This document shows, piece by piece, positions 36,572 through 44,355 of a stretch of DNA of 64,000 nucleotides (the stretch's first letter is position 1; each line of letters starts with the position of its first letter). The position numbers and the translations under genes were made by a program. The DNA comes from CAVVUF01 sp963751425 (GTDB lineage: Bacteria > Chloroflexota > Anaerolineae > Anaerolineales > UBA4823). Under the pieces are notes generated by a model that had not been told where the DNA came from, made no database searches, and saw only the letters and a program-made list of their open reading frames with translations. Where the stretch lies: the NCBI GenBank assembly GCA_963751425.1, contig CAVVUF010000001.1, positions 868,001 to 932,000 of the forward strand, given 5' to 3'.

Positions 36572-36859
36572 TTATTTTGCCCGCGGTTTCGTGCGCGGCT
36601 TCCGCTGTGAGGGGCGAATGGTTTTGGATGTTTTCGGGCACCATAAGACATGGTCAGGGACCATCCAACCATCGGTCAGGTAAACACTCTCATGGAACTG
36701 GACCGCGATCATTTTCGGGTCTACCTGAACAACCACCCCCTCCAGCCAATCGCGCACACGTTCACTATTTCGTTCGTGATCGCAATAAACCTCTACCCGG
36801 TCCCCCACCGCGTAAGCTTCCTCTAGACTTGGAGCAGATGTAAAATGCAATTCTGTCAT
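36572..36859 (-). CDS. Small SH3/Tudor-like protein with basic tail in the SUF operon
   Basis: A protein of about 95 residues with no function I can name. The middle looks like a small beta barrel (VGDRVEVYCDHERNS, WLEGVVVQVDPKMIAVQF, DGWMVPDHVLWC), and the last 15 residues are strongly basic (RPSQRKPRTKPRAK), suggesting nucleic-acid or ribosome contact. ATG 36859 is preferred since GGGAGG lies just upstream; ATG 36871 has none. It is inserted between sufD and sufS in the same direction, so it shares SUF regulation. Confidence 0.7.
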   Translation of the reverse strand: MTELHFTSAPSLEEAYAVGDRVEVYCDHERNSERVRDWLEGVVVQVDPKMIAVQFHESVYLTDGWMVPDHVLWCPKTSKTIRPSQRKPRTKPRAK

Positions 36860-36900
36860 GTACCCTCCCATTAATCATTTATAAGTAGAAAACACAAATT

Positions 36901-38250
36901 TTAACCCATTTTCTGCAAAATCGCATCCTGAAATCTCGACCGGACACCTTCGAAAGGAATGCGCTGCATAATGGGGTCAAAGAACCCCTCCACGATTAAC
37001 CGTTCCGCATCCGCATAAGGCATACCGCGGCTGCGCAGGTAAAAGACCTGTTCAGCATCGATTTTCCCCACCGTTGCTCCGTGTGTACAGCGCACATCGT
37101 CCGCCAGGATCTCAAGACCAGGGATCGAATCGGCGCGTGCTTTCAGGCTGAGGATCAAATTGCGATTAGCCTGGTAACCGTCTGTCTTCTGCGCTCCCGG
37201 GGCTACATAGATCATCCCTTGCCATACAGACCTGCTTTGATCTTTGAGGGCACCCTTGAAGAGCAGGTCGCTGGTAGTATGCGCTGCCAGGTGGTTCTGT
37301 TGGGTGTCGTGATCAAAGTGTTGGTCATTCTCCGAAAAGTAAAAACCTGACATCCGCCCCACTGCCCCTTCGCCAACCAAATCCAAATCGGAAAAATTCT
37401 TTGTCACGTGCGACCCCACTGCACCGAAGATCCAATCCAGGTTGCCTGACCGGCTAACTCGGGCGCGCTCGTGGCTGAAATTCCAAACATGCTCGCCCCA
37501 CGATTGCAGCTCGACAAACCGCAGGTTGGCTGCCTCGCCCACATGGATTTCCACGATACCCGCATGCATCGCCTGCGATCCTGTTTCTGTCGGTGAGGCT
37601 GCCTCATGTACGTAAGTCAGTGAAGACCCCTCTTCAAGGTAGACCAAAATATGGGAAAAGAAAGCCAGTTCTCTTCCTGGACCCCATAAAACAGAATGCA
37701 GGGGTTGCTCCACGCTCAAGCCTTTCGGCACATACACAAAGATACCTGTCCGCCCCAGGGCTGCCGTCATCGCCGCGAATTTCCCTTCGTCAGGGCGTAC
37801 GATCTGTCCAATTATCTTCTTCAGCAGTTCAGGATATTGTTTTTCAGCAGTAATCAAGTCAGTAAAGATCAATCCCTTGGCAGATAGCGATGGGTCCAAT
37901 TCAATCCGGGTTTCTCCCGGTAAAAGCGTGATCTGCCCTCCATGCCTGTCGCCAGCCAGCGGTTGCAGCAGCTCAGTGCCCGGCTCCACGAATCCAGTTT
38001 TCCTGCCATCCATCTCTACCAATCGAAATTTGCCAGCTCTCATATTCTTGAGATCGGTGCGCCGCCAGGCTTCATCGCTAATCGCCGGCATTGGAAAATT
38101 CTCATAGGCTTCCCAGGCCCTGGTACGGTACTCTTGAAGAAATGACGCGCCTTCCGTTGAAGGCATCATCGCGTGGGTGAATGTAAAATCTTTAGAATAA
38201 TTCTCAGTCACCGGCTGTCGTTTTTGGATCACTACAGTTTTAGCTGCCAT
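36901..38250 (-). CDS. sufD: Fe-S assembly scaffold subunit SufD
   Basis: A 449-residue beta-helix protein of the SufB/SufD family. The C-terminal signature ADDVRCTHGATVGKIDAEQVFYLRSRGMP includes the conserved Cys/His, and GTELLQPL and WGPGRELAFFSHILVYLEEG type segments form the beta-helix core. It partners with SufB and SufC. It starts 8 nt after sufB. The N-terminal helical region (TFTHAMMPSTEGASFLQEYR) is typical of SufD. Confidence 0.94.
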   Translation of the reverse strand: MAAKTVVIQKRQPVTENYSKDFTFTHAMMPSTEGASFLQEYRTRAWEAYENFPMPAISDEAWRRTDLKNMRAGKFRLVEMDGRKTGFVEPGTELLQPLAGDRHGGQITLLPGETRIELDPSLSAKGLIFTDLITAEKQYPELLKKIIGQIVRPDEGKFAAMTAALGRTGIFVYVPKGLSVEQPLHSVLWGPGRELAFFSHILVYLEEGSSLTYVHEAASPTETGSQAMHAGIVEIHVGEAANLRFVELQSWGEHVWNFSHERARVSRSGNLDWIFGAVGSHVTKNFSDLDLVGEGAVGRMSGFYFSENDQHFDHDTQQNHLAAHTTSDLLFKGALKDQSRSVWQGMIYVAPGAQKTDGYQANRNLILSLKARADSIPGLEILADDVRCTHGATVGKIDAEQVFYLRSRGMPYADAERLIVEGFFDPIMQRIPFEGVRSRFQDAILQKMG

Positions 38251-38258
38251 ATCGTCTC

Positions 38259-39665
38259 CTAACCGATCGATCCTTCCATCTGAAGTTGGATCAAACGGTT
38301 CATTTCAATAGCGTATTCCATGGGCAGCTCCTTCACCAAAGGTTCAATAAATCCCGAAACGACCATGGTAGTGGCTTCTTCTTCACTCAATCCCCGGCTC
38401 TTCAGGTAAAAGAGTTGTTCTTCCCCTACTTTCGACACCGAGGCTTCGTGACCAATGGTTACATCCTCTTCATCGATCTCGATATAAGGGTATGTGTCCG
38501 AACGGGAGCTTTCATCCAGAAGCAGCGCATCGCACACCGCATTCGAGCGCACATCTTCCGCCCCTTTGTAGACCTTAAGCAGCCCGCGATACGAGGTCCT
38601 GCCTCCGCCCTTGCTGATCGACTTTGAGATAATCTTGCTGCTGGTATGGGGAGCCACGTGGACCATCTTCCCACCCGCATCCTGGTGCTGTCCAGGGCCT
38701 GCAAAAGCCATCGATAAAATCTCTCCATGTGCCCGGGGGCCAATTAGATAACACGAAGGATATTTCATAGTCAGTTTAGATCCCAGGTTGGCATCCACCC
38801 ATTCCATGGTGGCGTCTTCGTGCACCATGGCGCGTTGGGTTACCAGGTTATATACATTCGTGGACCAGTTCTGGATCGTCGTATAGCGCACCCGGGCGCC
38901 TTTCTTGACCACGATCTCGATGACACCGGAATGAAAAGAATCCGTGGTATAAGTCGGAGCCGTGCATCCCTCCACATAATGGATCTGCGACCCTTCGTCA
39001 GCCACAATCAAAGTACGCTCAAATTGGCCAATATTGGCAATATTCAAACGAAAGTATGCCTGTAAAGGCAGGTCAATCTTCACCCCGGGTGGCACATAAA
39101 TGAAAGATCCGCCTGACCAAACCGCGCTGTTGAGCGCTGCGAATTTATTATCTTCAATCGGGATAACCGTGCTGAAATATTCACGGAACAGATCAGGATG
39201 CTTTCGCAAGCCATCCTCAATCGAGAGAAAAATTACACCCAATTTTTCTAGGTTTTCTTGGATTTTATGGTAAACCATCTCCAAATCATACTGGGCGCCT
39301 GCCCCAGCCAGGAACTTCCGCTCTGCTTCTGGAATCCCCAGGCGGTCGAAAGTTTTCTTGATCGTATCGGGAACATCATCCCAGGACCGGCCTTCGCTGT
39401 CAGTCGGCTTTGCATAAAAGTAGATATTGTCTAAATCCAGCTTGGATAGATCGCCACCCCAGGTAGGCATGGGGCGTTTCATGAAATGCTCGAGCGCCTT
39501 TAGTCGGAAATCCAGCATCCATTCCGGCTCACCTTTCATGGCTGATATTTCACGGACGACATCTTGACCCAGCCCCTTACGAGATCTGAATACAAATGTA
39601 TCCGGATCACTGAAACCATATTTATAATCGCCAACACCCTCTAGAAGTTGCGCTTCAGAGCTCAT
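38259..39665 (-). CDS. sufB: Fe-S assembly scaffold subunit SufB
   Basis: A 468-residue core scaffold on which the Fe-S cluster is built. Family features: GDYKYGFSDPDTFVFRSRKG, PEAERKFLAGAGAQYDLEMV, VPPGVKIDLPLQAYFRLN, VEGCTAPTYTTDSFHS, and the C-terminal EDVTIGHEASVSKVGEEQLF. It is encoded between sufC (22 nt upstream) and sufD (8 nt downstream). The frame is intact. Confidence 0.96.
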   Translation of the reverse strand: MSSEAQLLEGVGDYKYGFSDPDTFVFRSRKGLGQDVVREISAMKGEPEWMLDFRLKALEHFMKRPMPTWGGDLSKLDLDNIYFYAKPTDSEGRSWDDVPDTIKKTFDRLGIPEAERKFLAGAGAQYDLEMVYHKIQENLEKLGVIFLSIEDGLRKHPDLFREYFSTVIPIEDNKFAALNSAVWSGGSFIYVPPGVKIDLPLQAYFRLNIANIGQFERTLIVADEGSQIHYVEGCTAPTYTTDSFHSGVIEIVVKKGARVRYTTIQNWSTNVYNLVTQRAMVHEDATMEWVDANLGSKLTMKYPSCYLIGPRAHGEILSMAFAGPGQHQDAGGKMVHVAPHTSSKIISKSISKGGGRTSYRGLLKVYKGAEDVRSNAVCDALLLDESSRSDTYPYIEIDEEDVTIGHEASVSKVGEEQLFYLKSRGLSEEEATTMVVSGFIEPLVKELPMEYAIEMNRLIQLQMEGSIG

Positions 39666-39687
39666 TCAAAATCCTCCAGAGATACCA

Positions 39688-40461
39688 TTAAACAGTTACC
39701 GGTTCGTACTTTTCACGCACCCAATCGTAACCCTGTTCCTCCAGGTGCTGCGCAAGATCAGCGCCCCCAAACTCGACAATCTTGCCGCCCATCATGATGT
39801 GTACATAATCCGGCTTGATATAATTCAAAATTCGTTGATAGTGGGTGATCACCAACACACCCAATTCGGGTCCCCGTAAAGCATTCACGCCTTCAGAGAC
39901 AATCCGCAAAGCATCAATATCCAGGCCTGAATCAGTTTCGTCTAAAATCGCCATTTCCGGCTTCAACGCTGCCATCTGTAAGATTTCAGCCCGCTTCTTT
40001 TCTCCACCCGAAAATCCATCGTTCAAGTATCGACCTGCAAAAGCAGAGTCCATCTTCAGCAGTTCCATTTTCTCTTTGAGTAATTTTCTGAATTCTGGAA
40101 TGGGAATCCCCTTATCTTCGGGGTTAACCGCCCTGCGTCGGGCATTCACTGCCGACCGTAAAAAATTAGCCACCGAAACCCCCGGGATCGCCACTGGATA
40201 TTGAAAAGCCAGGAAAATCCCCAGTCGTGAGCGCTCGTCCGTTTCCAATTCTAAGATATTTTGATCCTTAAACCAAACCTCACCTTGGGTGACCTCGTAA
40301 TGCGGGTGTCCCATCAAAGCGTAAGAAAGTGTGGATTTTCCCGTGCCGTTCGGCCCCATCAAAGCATGTACCTCGCCCGGTCGAATGCTTAGGTCCACTC
40401 CCTTAAGGATTTCTTTTCCATCAATCGAAACATGTAAATCGTTAATCACAAGATCTGACAT
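39688..40461 (-). CDS. sufC: Fe-S assembly ATPase SufC
   Basis: A 257-residue ABC ATPase. Walker A is GPNGTGKSTLSYALMG, the ABC signature is GFSGGEKKRAEILQMA, and Walker B with catalytic Glu is AILDETDSGLDIDAL, followed by the His switch in VLVITHYQ. It energises the SufBCD complex. It is the first gene of the SUF operon, with a leader of about 120 nt from the promoter at 40589-40617. Confidence 0.96.
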   Translation of the reverse strand: MSDLVINDLHVSIDGKEILKGVDLSIRPGEVHALMGPNGTGKSTLSYALMGHPHYEVTQGEVWFKDQNILELETDERSRLGIFLAFQYPVAIPGVSVANFLRSAVNARRRAVNPEDKGIPIPEFRKLLKEKMELLKMDSAFAGRYLNDGFSGGEKKRAEILQMAALKPEMAILDETDSGLDIDALRIVSEGVNALRGPELGVLVITHYQRILNYIKPDYVHIMMGGKIVEFGGADLAQHLEEQGYDWVREKYEPVTV

Positions 40462-40588
40462 GTGTTTTTCACTCCATTTTAGATATTTGAGTCAATTTTA
40501 AATCGGTCTTTGCGAGACGGTTTCTGCCGAAGCAATTAGATTCTTCGTCACAGCTCACACAGCTCAAGCCATTTTTTGAACAGGCAAA

Positions 40589-40617
40589 ATTATAGCATAG
40601 GATGCGCTTAATGTCAA
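40589..40617 (-). promoter_or_regulatory. Consensus promoter of the SUF operon
   Basis: Read on the minus strand: TTGACA (40617-40612), 17-bp spacer, TATAAT (40594-40589), a 12 of 12 match to sigma70 consensus. Transcription would start near 40582, giving a leader of about 120 nt before sufC. The -35 box lies within one arm of the inverted repeat at 40609-40650. Confidence 0.88.
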
Positions 40618-40650
40618 TAATTATGATAATATTCAAAAATATTGACATTA
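40609..40650. promoter_or_regulatory. Inverted repeat joining the two divergent suf -35 boxes (candidate SufR operator)
   Basis: TAATGTCAATA (40609-40619) and TATTGACATTA (40640-40650) are perfect 11-bp inverted repeats separated by 20 bp. Each arm contains a TTGACA -35 box, one for suf and one for sufR. The identity extends two to three bases beyond both -35 hexamers, more than promoter symmetry requires. One regulator, most simply the SufR-like protein encoded here, could cover both promoters. Confidence 0.55.
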
Positions 40651-40670
40651 TTCACCCTTGTTGGTACAAT
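40642..40670 (+). promoter_or_regulatory. Promoter of sufR, apparently leaderless
   Basis: TTGACA (40642-40647), 17-bp spacer, TACAAT (40665-40670). Only six bases (GTATCC) separate the -10 box from ATG 40677, so transcription should begin at or within one base of the start codon. No Shine-Dalgarno is present. The sufR mRNA is therefore predicted to be leaderless. Confidence 0.82.
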
Positions 40671-40676
40671 GTATCC

Positions 40677-41306
40677 ATGTCATCAACCCATGATCGAGTT
40701 CTCCAAGCATTGCTTACACACCCTCGCATAACCATCGACGAGCTGGCAGAAGAAGTCGGCATCAATCCGATCTCCATTCGCCATCACATCGCCAGTTTGC
40801 AAGCTGAGGGATTGGTTACGACCGACGAAGAGCGGCATGGCGTCGGACGTCCGCGTTATGTTTTTTCCTTATCCGAAGCTGGGGTTGAAAAATTCCCAAC
40901 CCGTTATGTTCGACTGATGGTACGCCTGCTCGAACAGTTGAAAGAGACCATGCCTTCGGCCATGATCAACCAAATCTTCACCCAAATGGCTCAAGACCTG
41001 GCAAAAGATTTCGCCAGGACAACCAATTTAGATAATTTATCCATGGAACAGAAGCTTGAGCTGATGAAAACCATGCTGCACCAAGAAGGATTCAACATCG
41101 AATGGGAACGTCAGGGCAACCAATTTCAAATCGTCGAAACCAGCTGTCCCTATTATCATGTTGGTCAAGATCACCCTGAAGTCTGCTCAGTAGATCAAGC
41201 CTTGATTTCTTCTGTCCTCTCCATGACTGCTGAAAAAACTAAGTGCATCCTTAATGGAGATAGCCACTGCACCTACATCGTACCTGATACACAAACATCG
41301 AGTTGA
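40677..41306 (+). CDS. sufR: SufR-like [4Fe-4S] winged-helix transcriptional regulator
   Basis: A 209-residue regulator. The N-terminal winged helix (ITIDELAEEVGINPISIRHH, then GRPRYVFSLSEAG) has DeoR/ArsR character. A helical dimerisation part follows, and the C-terminus carries cysteines spaced as in SufR: ETSCPYYHVGQDHPEVCS, KTKC, and SHC. These probably bind an Fe-S cluster that reports cellular Fe-S status. ATG 40677 is chosen because the promoter -10 box ends 6 nt before it; an ATG at 40602 lies upstream of the promoter. It is divergent from sufCBD. The MIP18-family gene follows 10 nt downstream. Confidence 0.88.
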   Translation: MSSTHDRVLQALLTHPRITIDELAEEVGINPISIRHHIASLQAEGLVTTDEERHGVGRPRYVFSLSEAGVEKFPTRYVRLMVRLLEQLKETMPSAMINQIFTQMAQDLAKDFARTTNLDNLSMEQKLELMKTMLHQEGFNIEWERQGNQFQIVETSCPYYHVGQDHPEVCSVDQALISSVLSMTAEKTKCILNGDSHCTYIVPDTQTSS

Positions 41307-41316
41307 GTAAAAACCT

Positions 41317-41649
41317 ATGACCCAAAAGACATCCTGGATTGCTGAAACCACTCACCCCGCTCTCATGGATCCCTTGCGTGAGCATTTACGTGAGGTGATC
41401 GATCCCGAAATCGGTCTAAATGTGATCGAGCTCGGGCTCGTGCGTGATGTTGTGGTAGCAAATGATAGTGCTCACGTCACCATGGTCATGACCACTCCCT
41501 TCTGCCCTTACGCCCCCGCTCTCTTGGAAATGAGCCGAAAAAAAGCCGAAGAGGCGCTTCAACGTCCGACTACAGTCGAGATGAGCATGGAGATGTGGGA
41601 TCCCTCCATGATGGAAGATGGTGCTGGAGCTGAGTGGGGTTTATTCTGA
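41317..41649 (+). CDS. MIP18/DUF59-family Fe-S maturation protein (SufT/PaaD-like)
   Basis: A 110-residue protein of the MIP18 family: LREHLREVIDPEIGLNVIEL, GLVRDVVV, and the Cys in MTTPFCPYAPALLEM. Homologues help deliver Fe-S clusters to apoproteins. It is encoded directly after sufR, so it is probably under SufR control. The C-terminal WDPSMMEDGAGAEWGLF extension is conserved in related phyla as far as I recall, but I cannot check. Confidence 0.9.
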   Translation: MTQKTSWIAETTHPALMDPLREHLREVIDPEIGLNVIELGLVRDVVVANDSAHVTMVMTTPFCPYAPALLEMSRKKAEEALQRPTTVEMSMEMWDPSMMEDGAGAEWGLF

Positions 41650-41651
41650 CC

Positions 41652-41718
41652 TGTACAAAATAAACCTCCTGTAGTATCATTCAGCCTGTTAAGTACAAGC
41701 CACGCCACGCGTGGCTTG
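41652..41718 (+). promoter_or_regulatory. Possible promoter and leader hairpin of the rpsF-ssb-rpsR operon
   Basis: TGTACA (41652-41657) and TATCAT (41675-41680), 17 bp apart, form a weak promoter. Just downstream is a perfect 10-bp hairpin with a 3-nt loop: CAAGCCACGC (41696-41705), CAC, GCGTGGCTTG (41709-41718). rpsF leaders in many bacteria bind the S6:S18 dimer. This leader, about 95 nt with a strong hairpin, is a candidate, but I could not match the known consensus. Confidence 0.4.
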
Positions 41719-41782
41719 CTTTCCGCTCTTGGCTCACTAACGGTGTGTCCAGGGGCAATCCCGAGGAAAGGAGGCATTCCCT

Positions 41783-42067
41783 ATGCGCGATTATGAATTG
41801 GTCTACGTTGTCCACCCAGAGTTGGACGATACAGCCGTTAAAGAATTGACTGCTAAAATCCAAGGCTGGATTACGGACGCAGGTGGCTCGATCTCTAAAG
41901 TTGATTTTTGGGGCAAGCGCAGGTTGGCTTACCCGATTCGCAAGCAGGTCGAGGGTCAATATGTGTTTATTCGTGCCCAATTGGTTCCCAGCTTTGGAGC
42001 TACCCTGGACCGTAACTTGCGTTTCACTGAACCCGTGATTCGCTATTTACTTACTGTTGTTGATTAG
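41783..42067 (+). CDS. rpsF: 30S ribosomal protein S6
   Basis: A 94-residue S6: YELVYVVHPELDD at the start, FWGKRRLAYPIRKQVEGQYV in the middle, and a C-terminal strand ending YLLTVVD. It binds S18 in the small-subunit platform. It is preceded by AGGAAAGGAGG. It heads the usual rpsF-ssb-rpsR order, with ssb starting 13 nt later. Confidence 0.97.
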   Translation: MRDYELVYVVHPELDDTAVKELTAKIQGWITDAGGSISKVDFWGKRRLAYPIRKQVEGQYVFIRAQLVPSFGATLDRNLRFTEPVIRYLLTVVD

Positions 42068-42080
42068 TAAGGAGTCTTGA

Positions 42081-42473
42081 ATAAGTCGTGGACTGAACAA
42101 AATCTTGATCATTGGTAGGCTTGGCCGCGATCCAGAGATGCGTTACACTCCCTCTGGTCGGCCTGTCACCTCTTTCTCAGTCGCTACCAGCCGTTCTTGG
42201 AATACATCCGAAGGGGAAAAGCGCGTTGAAACAGAATGGTTCAATATTGTAGCCTGGGGAAATTTGGCGGAAATCTGCAAACAGCATCTCACGAAAGGTC
42301 AGCAGGTCTATATTGAAGGTCGCCTGCAAACCCGCAGTTGGGATGACTCGGAAGGGAATAAGCATACCTCCGTAGAGATTGTCGCCAACGAGATGATCAT
42401 GCTCAGCGAACGCCGTGAAGCTGAGGGAGCTTCCGATGTCGAAGCTTCCGAAGAAGATGAATTCCCATTCTAA
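42081..42473 (+). CDS. ssb: Single-stranded DNA-binding protein, apparent ATA start
   Basis: About 130 residues with an OB fold (GRLGRDPEMRYTPSGRPVTS, TEWFNIVAWGNLAEICKQHL, GQQVYIEGRLQTRSW) and the acidic C-terminal tip DEFPF that recruits partner proteins. The conserved N-terminus SRGLNKILIIG begins with ATA at 42081, six bases after an ideal AAGGAG. No ATG, GTG or TTG is available at that point; TTG 42105 would remove the first beta strand. Either this is a rare AUA start or the base at 42083 should read G. rpsR follows 31 nt later. Confidence 0.93.
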   Translation: MSRGLNKILIIGRLGRDPEMRYTPSGRPVTSFSVATSRSWNTSEGEKRVETEWFNIVAWGNLAEICKQHLTKGQQVYIEGRLQTRSWDDSEGNKHTSVEIVANEMIMLSERREAEGASDVEASEEDEFPF

Positions 42474-42504
42474 TTTTTTCTATTAACCTGAGGAGTTTTT
42501 AATT

Positions 42505-42798
42505 GTGAGCAACCAATATTCTAGTGATGAAGGCGAAGGCGATTATCGCGAAAGCGCTGGATCGAGCGGCAGACGCTTTTATGCTGCGCCTCGCGTCTGC
42601 CAGTTCTGCACCGACCACAATGCGGTCATCGATTACAAACAGGCAGATCAGCTCCGCCGCTTCGTCTCCGAAGATGGCAAGATCCGCCCTCGCCGTCAAA
42701 CGGGTACCTGCGCCAGGCACCAGCGCTTGATGTCCATCGCCATTAAGCGCGCTCGTCACCTGGCCATGCTGCCTTTTGCCGGTGAAGTTCTCCGCTAA
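42505..42798 (+). CDS. rpsR: 30S ribosomal protein S18
   Basis: A 97-residue S18 of the zinc-binding type (CQFCTDHN and TCARHQR), with the core VIDYKQADQLRRFVSEDGKI and RARHLAMLPF. The start is GTG 42505 with GAGGAG upstream. It is the last gene of the rpsF operon and is followed by a strong hairpin at 42821. Confidence 0.96.
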   Translation: MSNQYSSDEGEGDYRESAGSSGRRFYAAPRVCQFCTDHNAVIDYKQADQLRRFVSEDGKIRPRRQTGTCARHQRLMSIAIKRARHLAMLPFAGEVLR

Positions 42799-42820
42799 CG
42801 AATTTTTTTTGCTGTGCATT

Positions 42821-42857
42821 TAGACCTTTGTATGCGCTCCTTGCATGCAAAGGTCTA
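42821..42857 (+). terminator. Strong hairpin downstream of rpsR
   Basis: A 15-bp inverted repeat: TAGACCTTTGTATGC (42821-42835), 7-nt loop, GCATGCAAAGGTCTA (42843-42857), with one G-U pair. It lies 23 bp after the rpsR stop. It has no T-run on its 3' side; a run of eight T precedes it (42803-42810). It may be a 3'-end stabiliser or a weak terminator. Confidence 0.5.
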
Positions 42858-43003
42858 TGGTATTCGCCGAAAGTTTCTTTACAATGATCAAGCTCAAACT
42901 GGCGACCTGATGAGTGATTGGCCGTAATTTAAACGCCTTCTTAAAGCAATCCTTTCGGACGTCCATATTATTTCGCTAATTTTTTCTTATAAGAGGTCAA
43001 AGC

Positions 43004-44278
43004 ATGACCAAAGAACCTAAACAACAATATTTGACGAAAAAACACATTGCTCGTCTAGAACGCGAAAAACGTCAAACTCGTCTTATCCTGATAGGCACCA
43101 TTGTCGTTGTCATTGCCGTTTTTATGCTGTTAGGCTACGGCATTTTGAACGAAAAAGTTTTGAAACCCAATCGCCCGGTCGCTGAGGTAGGCCCAGATAA
43201 AGTCAGCATCAGTGATTTTCAGGAATATGCTCGGTTTATGCGCCAGCAGTATATCAACCAATATCTCCAAACCTATCAGCTTTCCCAGCTTTTTGGCTCA
43301 GATGAGAATTCAAAATCCTATTTTGATAGTTCTCTGCAGCAAATCGCTGCCCAGCTTGAGCCAGCCACCTTGGGCCAAAATGTGCTGAGCTCATTGATCG
43401 AAGATAAGTTGATCCGGCAGGAAGCTGCCAAGCGCGGCATCACTGTCTCGGCTGAGGAGCTGAACAAAGACGTAGACCGCTACTTTTCTTATTACCCGAA
43501 TGGAACACCAACCCCGACCGCCACAATGCCGCCTAGGCCTACCTCGACCCTTTCACCTCTTCAAATGACCCTGGTGCCCCCGACCGCCACACCCACCGCC
43601 TCCCCCACCCCCACCATGACGCTGCCCACCGTGACCCCCACGCTGGTTCTCACCCCTACTCAGACAGCCACTCCAGCACCCACTGAGACACCTTATACAG
43701 CAGATGCCTATAAAACTGATTATGCTTCTTATTTGCAAGATCTTGCAAAAATCAAGGTATCAGAAAAAATATTCCGTCGGGTTCTCGAGAACCGGTTATA
43801 CCGCCTCAAAGTTGAAGACGCCGTCTTAACCGATGTCAAAAATGAAGAAGAACAAATCTGGACTCGTCACATCCTTGTCGATTCCGAAGATACAGCCAAG
43901 GAAGTACTCACTCGCCTTCAGAACGGCGAAGATTTCGCCGCATTAGCCAAGGAGCTTTCTACAGATACGGGTTCTGCTCAAAATGGTGGTGACCTCGGAT
44001 GGACAAGTAAAGGTTCTTTGTATACGGAATACGAAGATGCCGCCTACAAGCTAAACGTCGGTGAGATCAGTCAGCCTGTTCAATCTCAATCGGGCTGGCA
44101 TATCATCCAACTTTTGGGTAAAGAAGTCCGCCCGCTTGACTCATCCGCATTCGATCAGCTTCGTCAAACCAGGTTCCAGGAATGGCTGGATAGCCTGCGT
44201 GAAAGCGTTGGTGTCATTATTCCTGATGGCTGGCTAGATTGGGTGCCCACGGAACCAACCCTTCCTGCTGTCCAATAA
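43004..44278 (+). CDS. Membrane-anchored parvulin-type peptidyl-prolyl isomerase (SurA/PrsA-like)
   Basis: A 424-residue extracytoplasmic foldase. A basic N-terminus precedes one membrane helix (LILIGTIVVVIAVFMLLGYG), then a SurA-N-like helical region. A Thr-Pro-rich linker of about 65 residues follows (PTATPTASPTPTMTLPTVTP type). The parvulin domain has RHILVDSEDTAKEVLTRLQN, STDTGSAQNGGDLGWTSKG and QSGWHIIQLLG. The low-complexity linker inserted between the chaperone and isomerase parts is the unusual feature and probably acts as a wall- or surface-spanning tether. It ends at a strong bidirectional terminator. Confidence 0.9.
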   Translation: MTKEPKQQYLTKKHIARLEREKRQTRLILIGTIVVVIAVFMLLGYGILNEKVLKPNRPVAEVGPDKVSISDFQEYARFMRQQYINQYLQTYQLSQLFGSDENSKSYFDSSLQQIAAQLEPATLGQNVLSSLIEDKLIRQEAAKRGITVSAEELNKDVDRYFSYYPNGTPTPTATMPPRPTSTLSPLQMTLVPPTATPTASPTPTMTLPTVTPTLVLTPTQTATPAPTETPYTADAYKTDYASYLQDLAKIKVSEKIFRRVLENRLYRLKVEDAVLTDVKNEEEQIWTRHILVDSEDTAKEVLTRLQNGEDFAALAKELSTDTGSAQNGGDLGWTSKGSLYTEYEDAAYKLNVGEISQPVQSQSGWHIIQLLGKEVRPLDSSAFDQLRQTRFQEWLDSLRESVGVIIPDGWLDWVPTEPTLPAVQ

Positions 44279-44308
44279 CCCCTACGCTACAAATCGAGTT
44301 AACAACCC

Positions 44309-44349
44309 AAAACAATGGCCGGGACGCGAAACACCCCGGCCATTGTTTT
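44309..44349. terminator. Bidirectional intrinsic terminator between the parvulin gene and smc
   Basis: A perfect 15-bp stem: AAAACAATGGCCGGG (44309-44323) and CCCGGCCATTGTTTT (44335-44349), with an 11-nt loop. On the plus strand the stem ends in T5, and the A-run on the other side gives U's on the minus strand. It serves two convergent genes (stops at 44278 and 44356). Confidence 0.92.
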
Positions 44350-44355
44350 TGATCC

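Noticed and set aside
42105..42107. TTG at 42105 as ssb start
   Set aside because: It would delete the conserved SRGLNKIL strand and lies far from the Shine-Dalgarno at 42069-42074.
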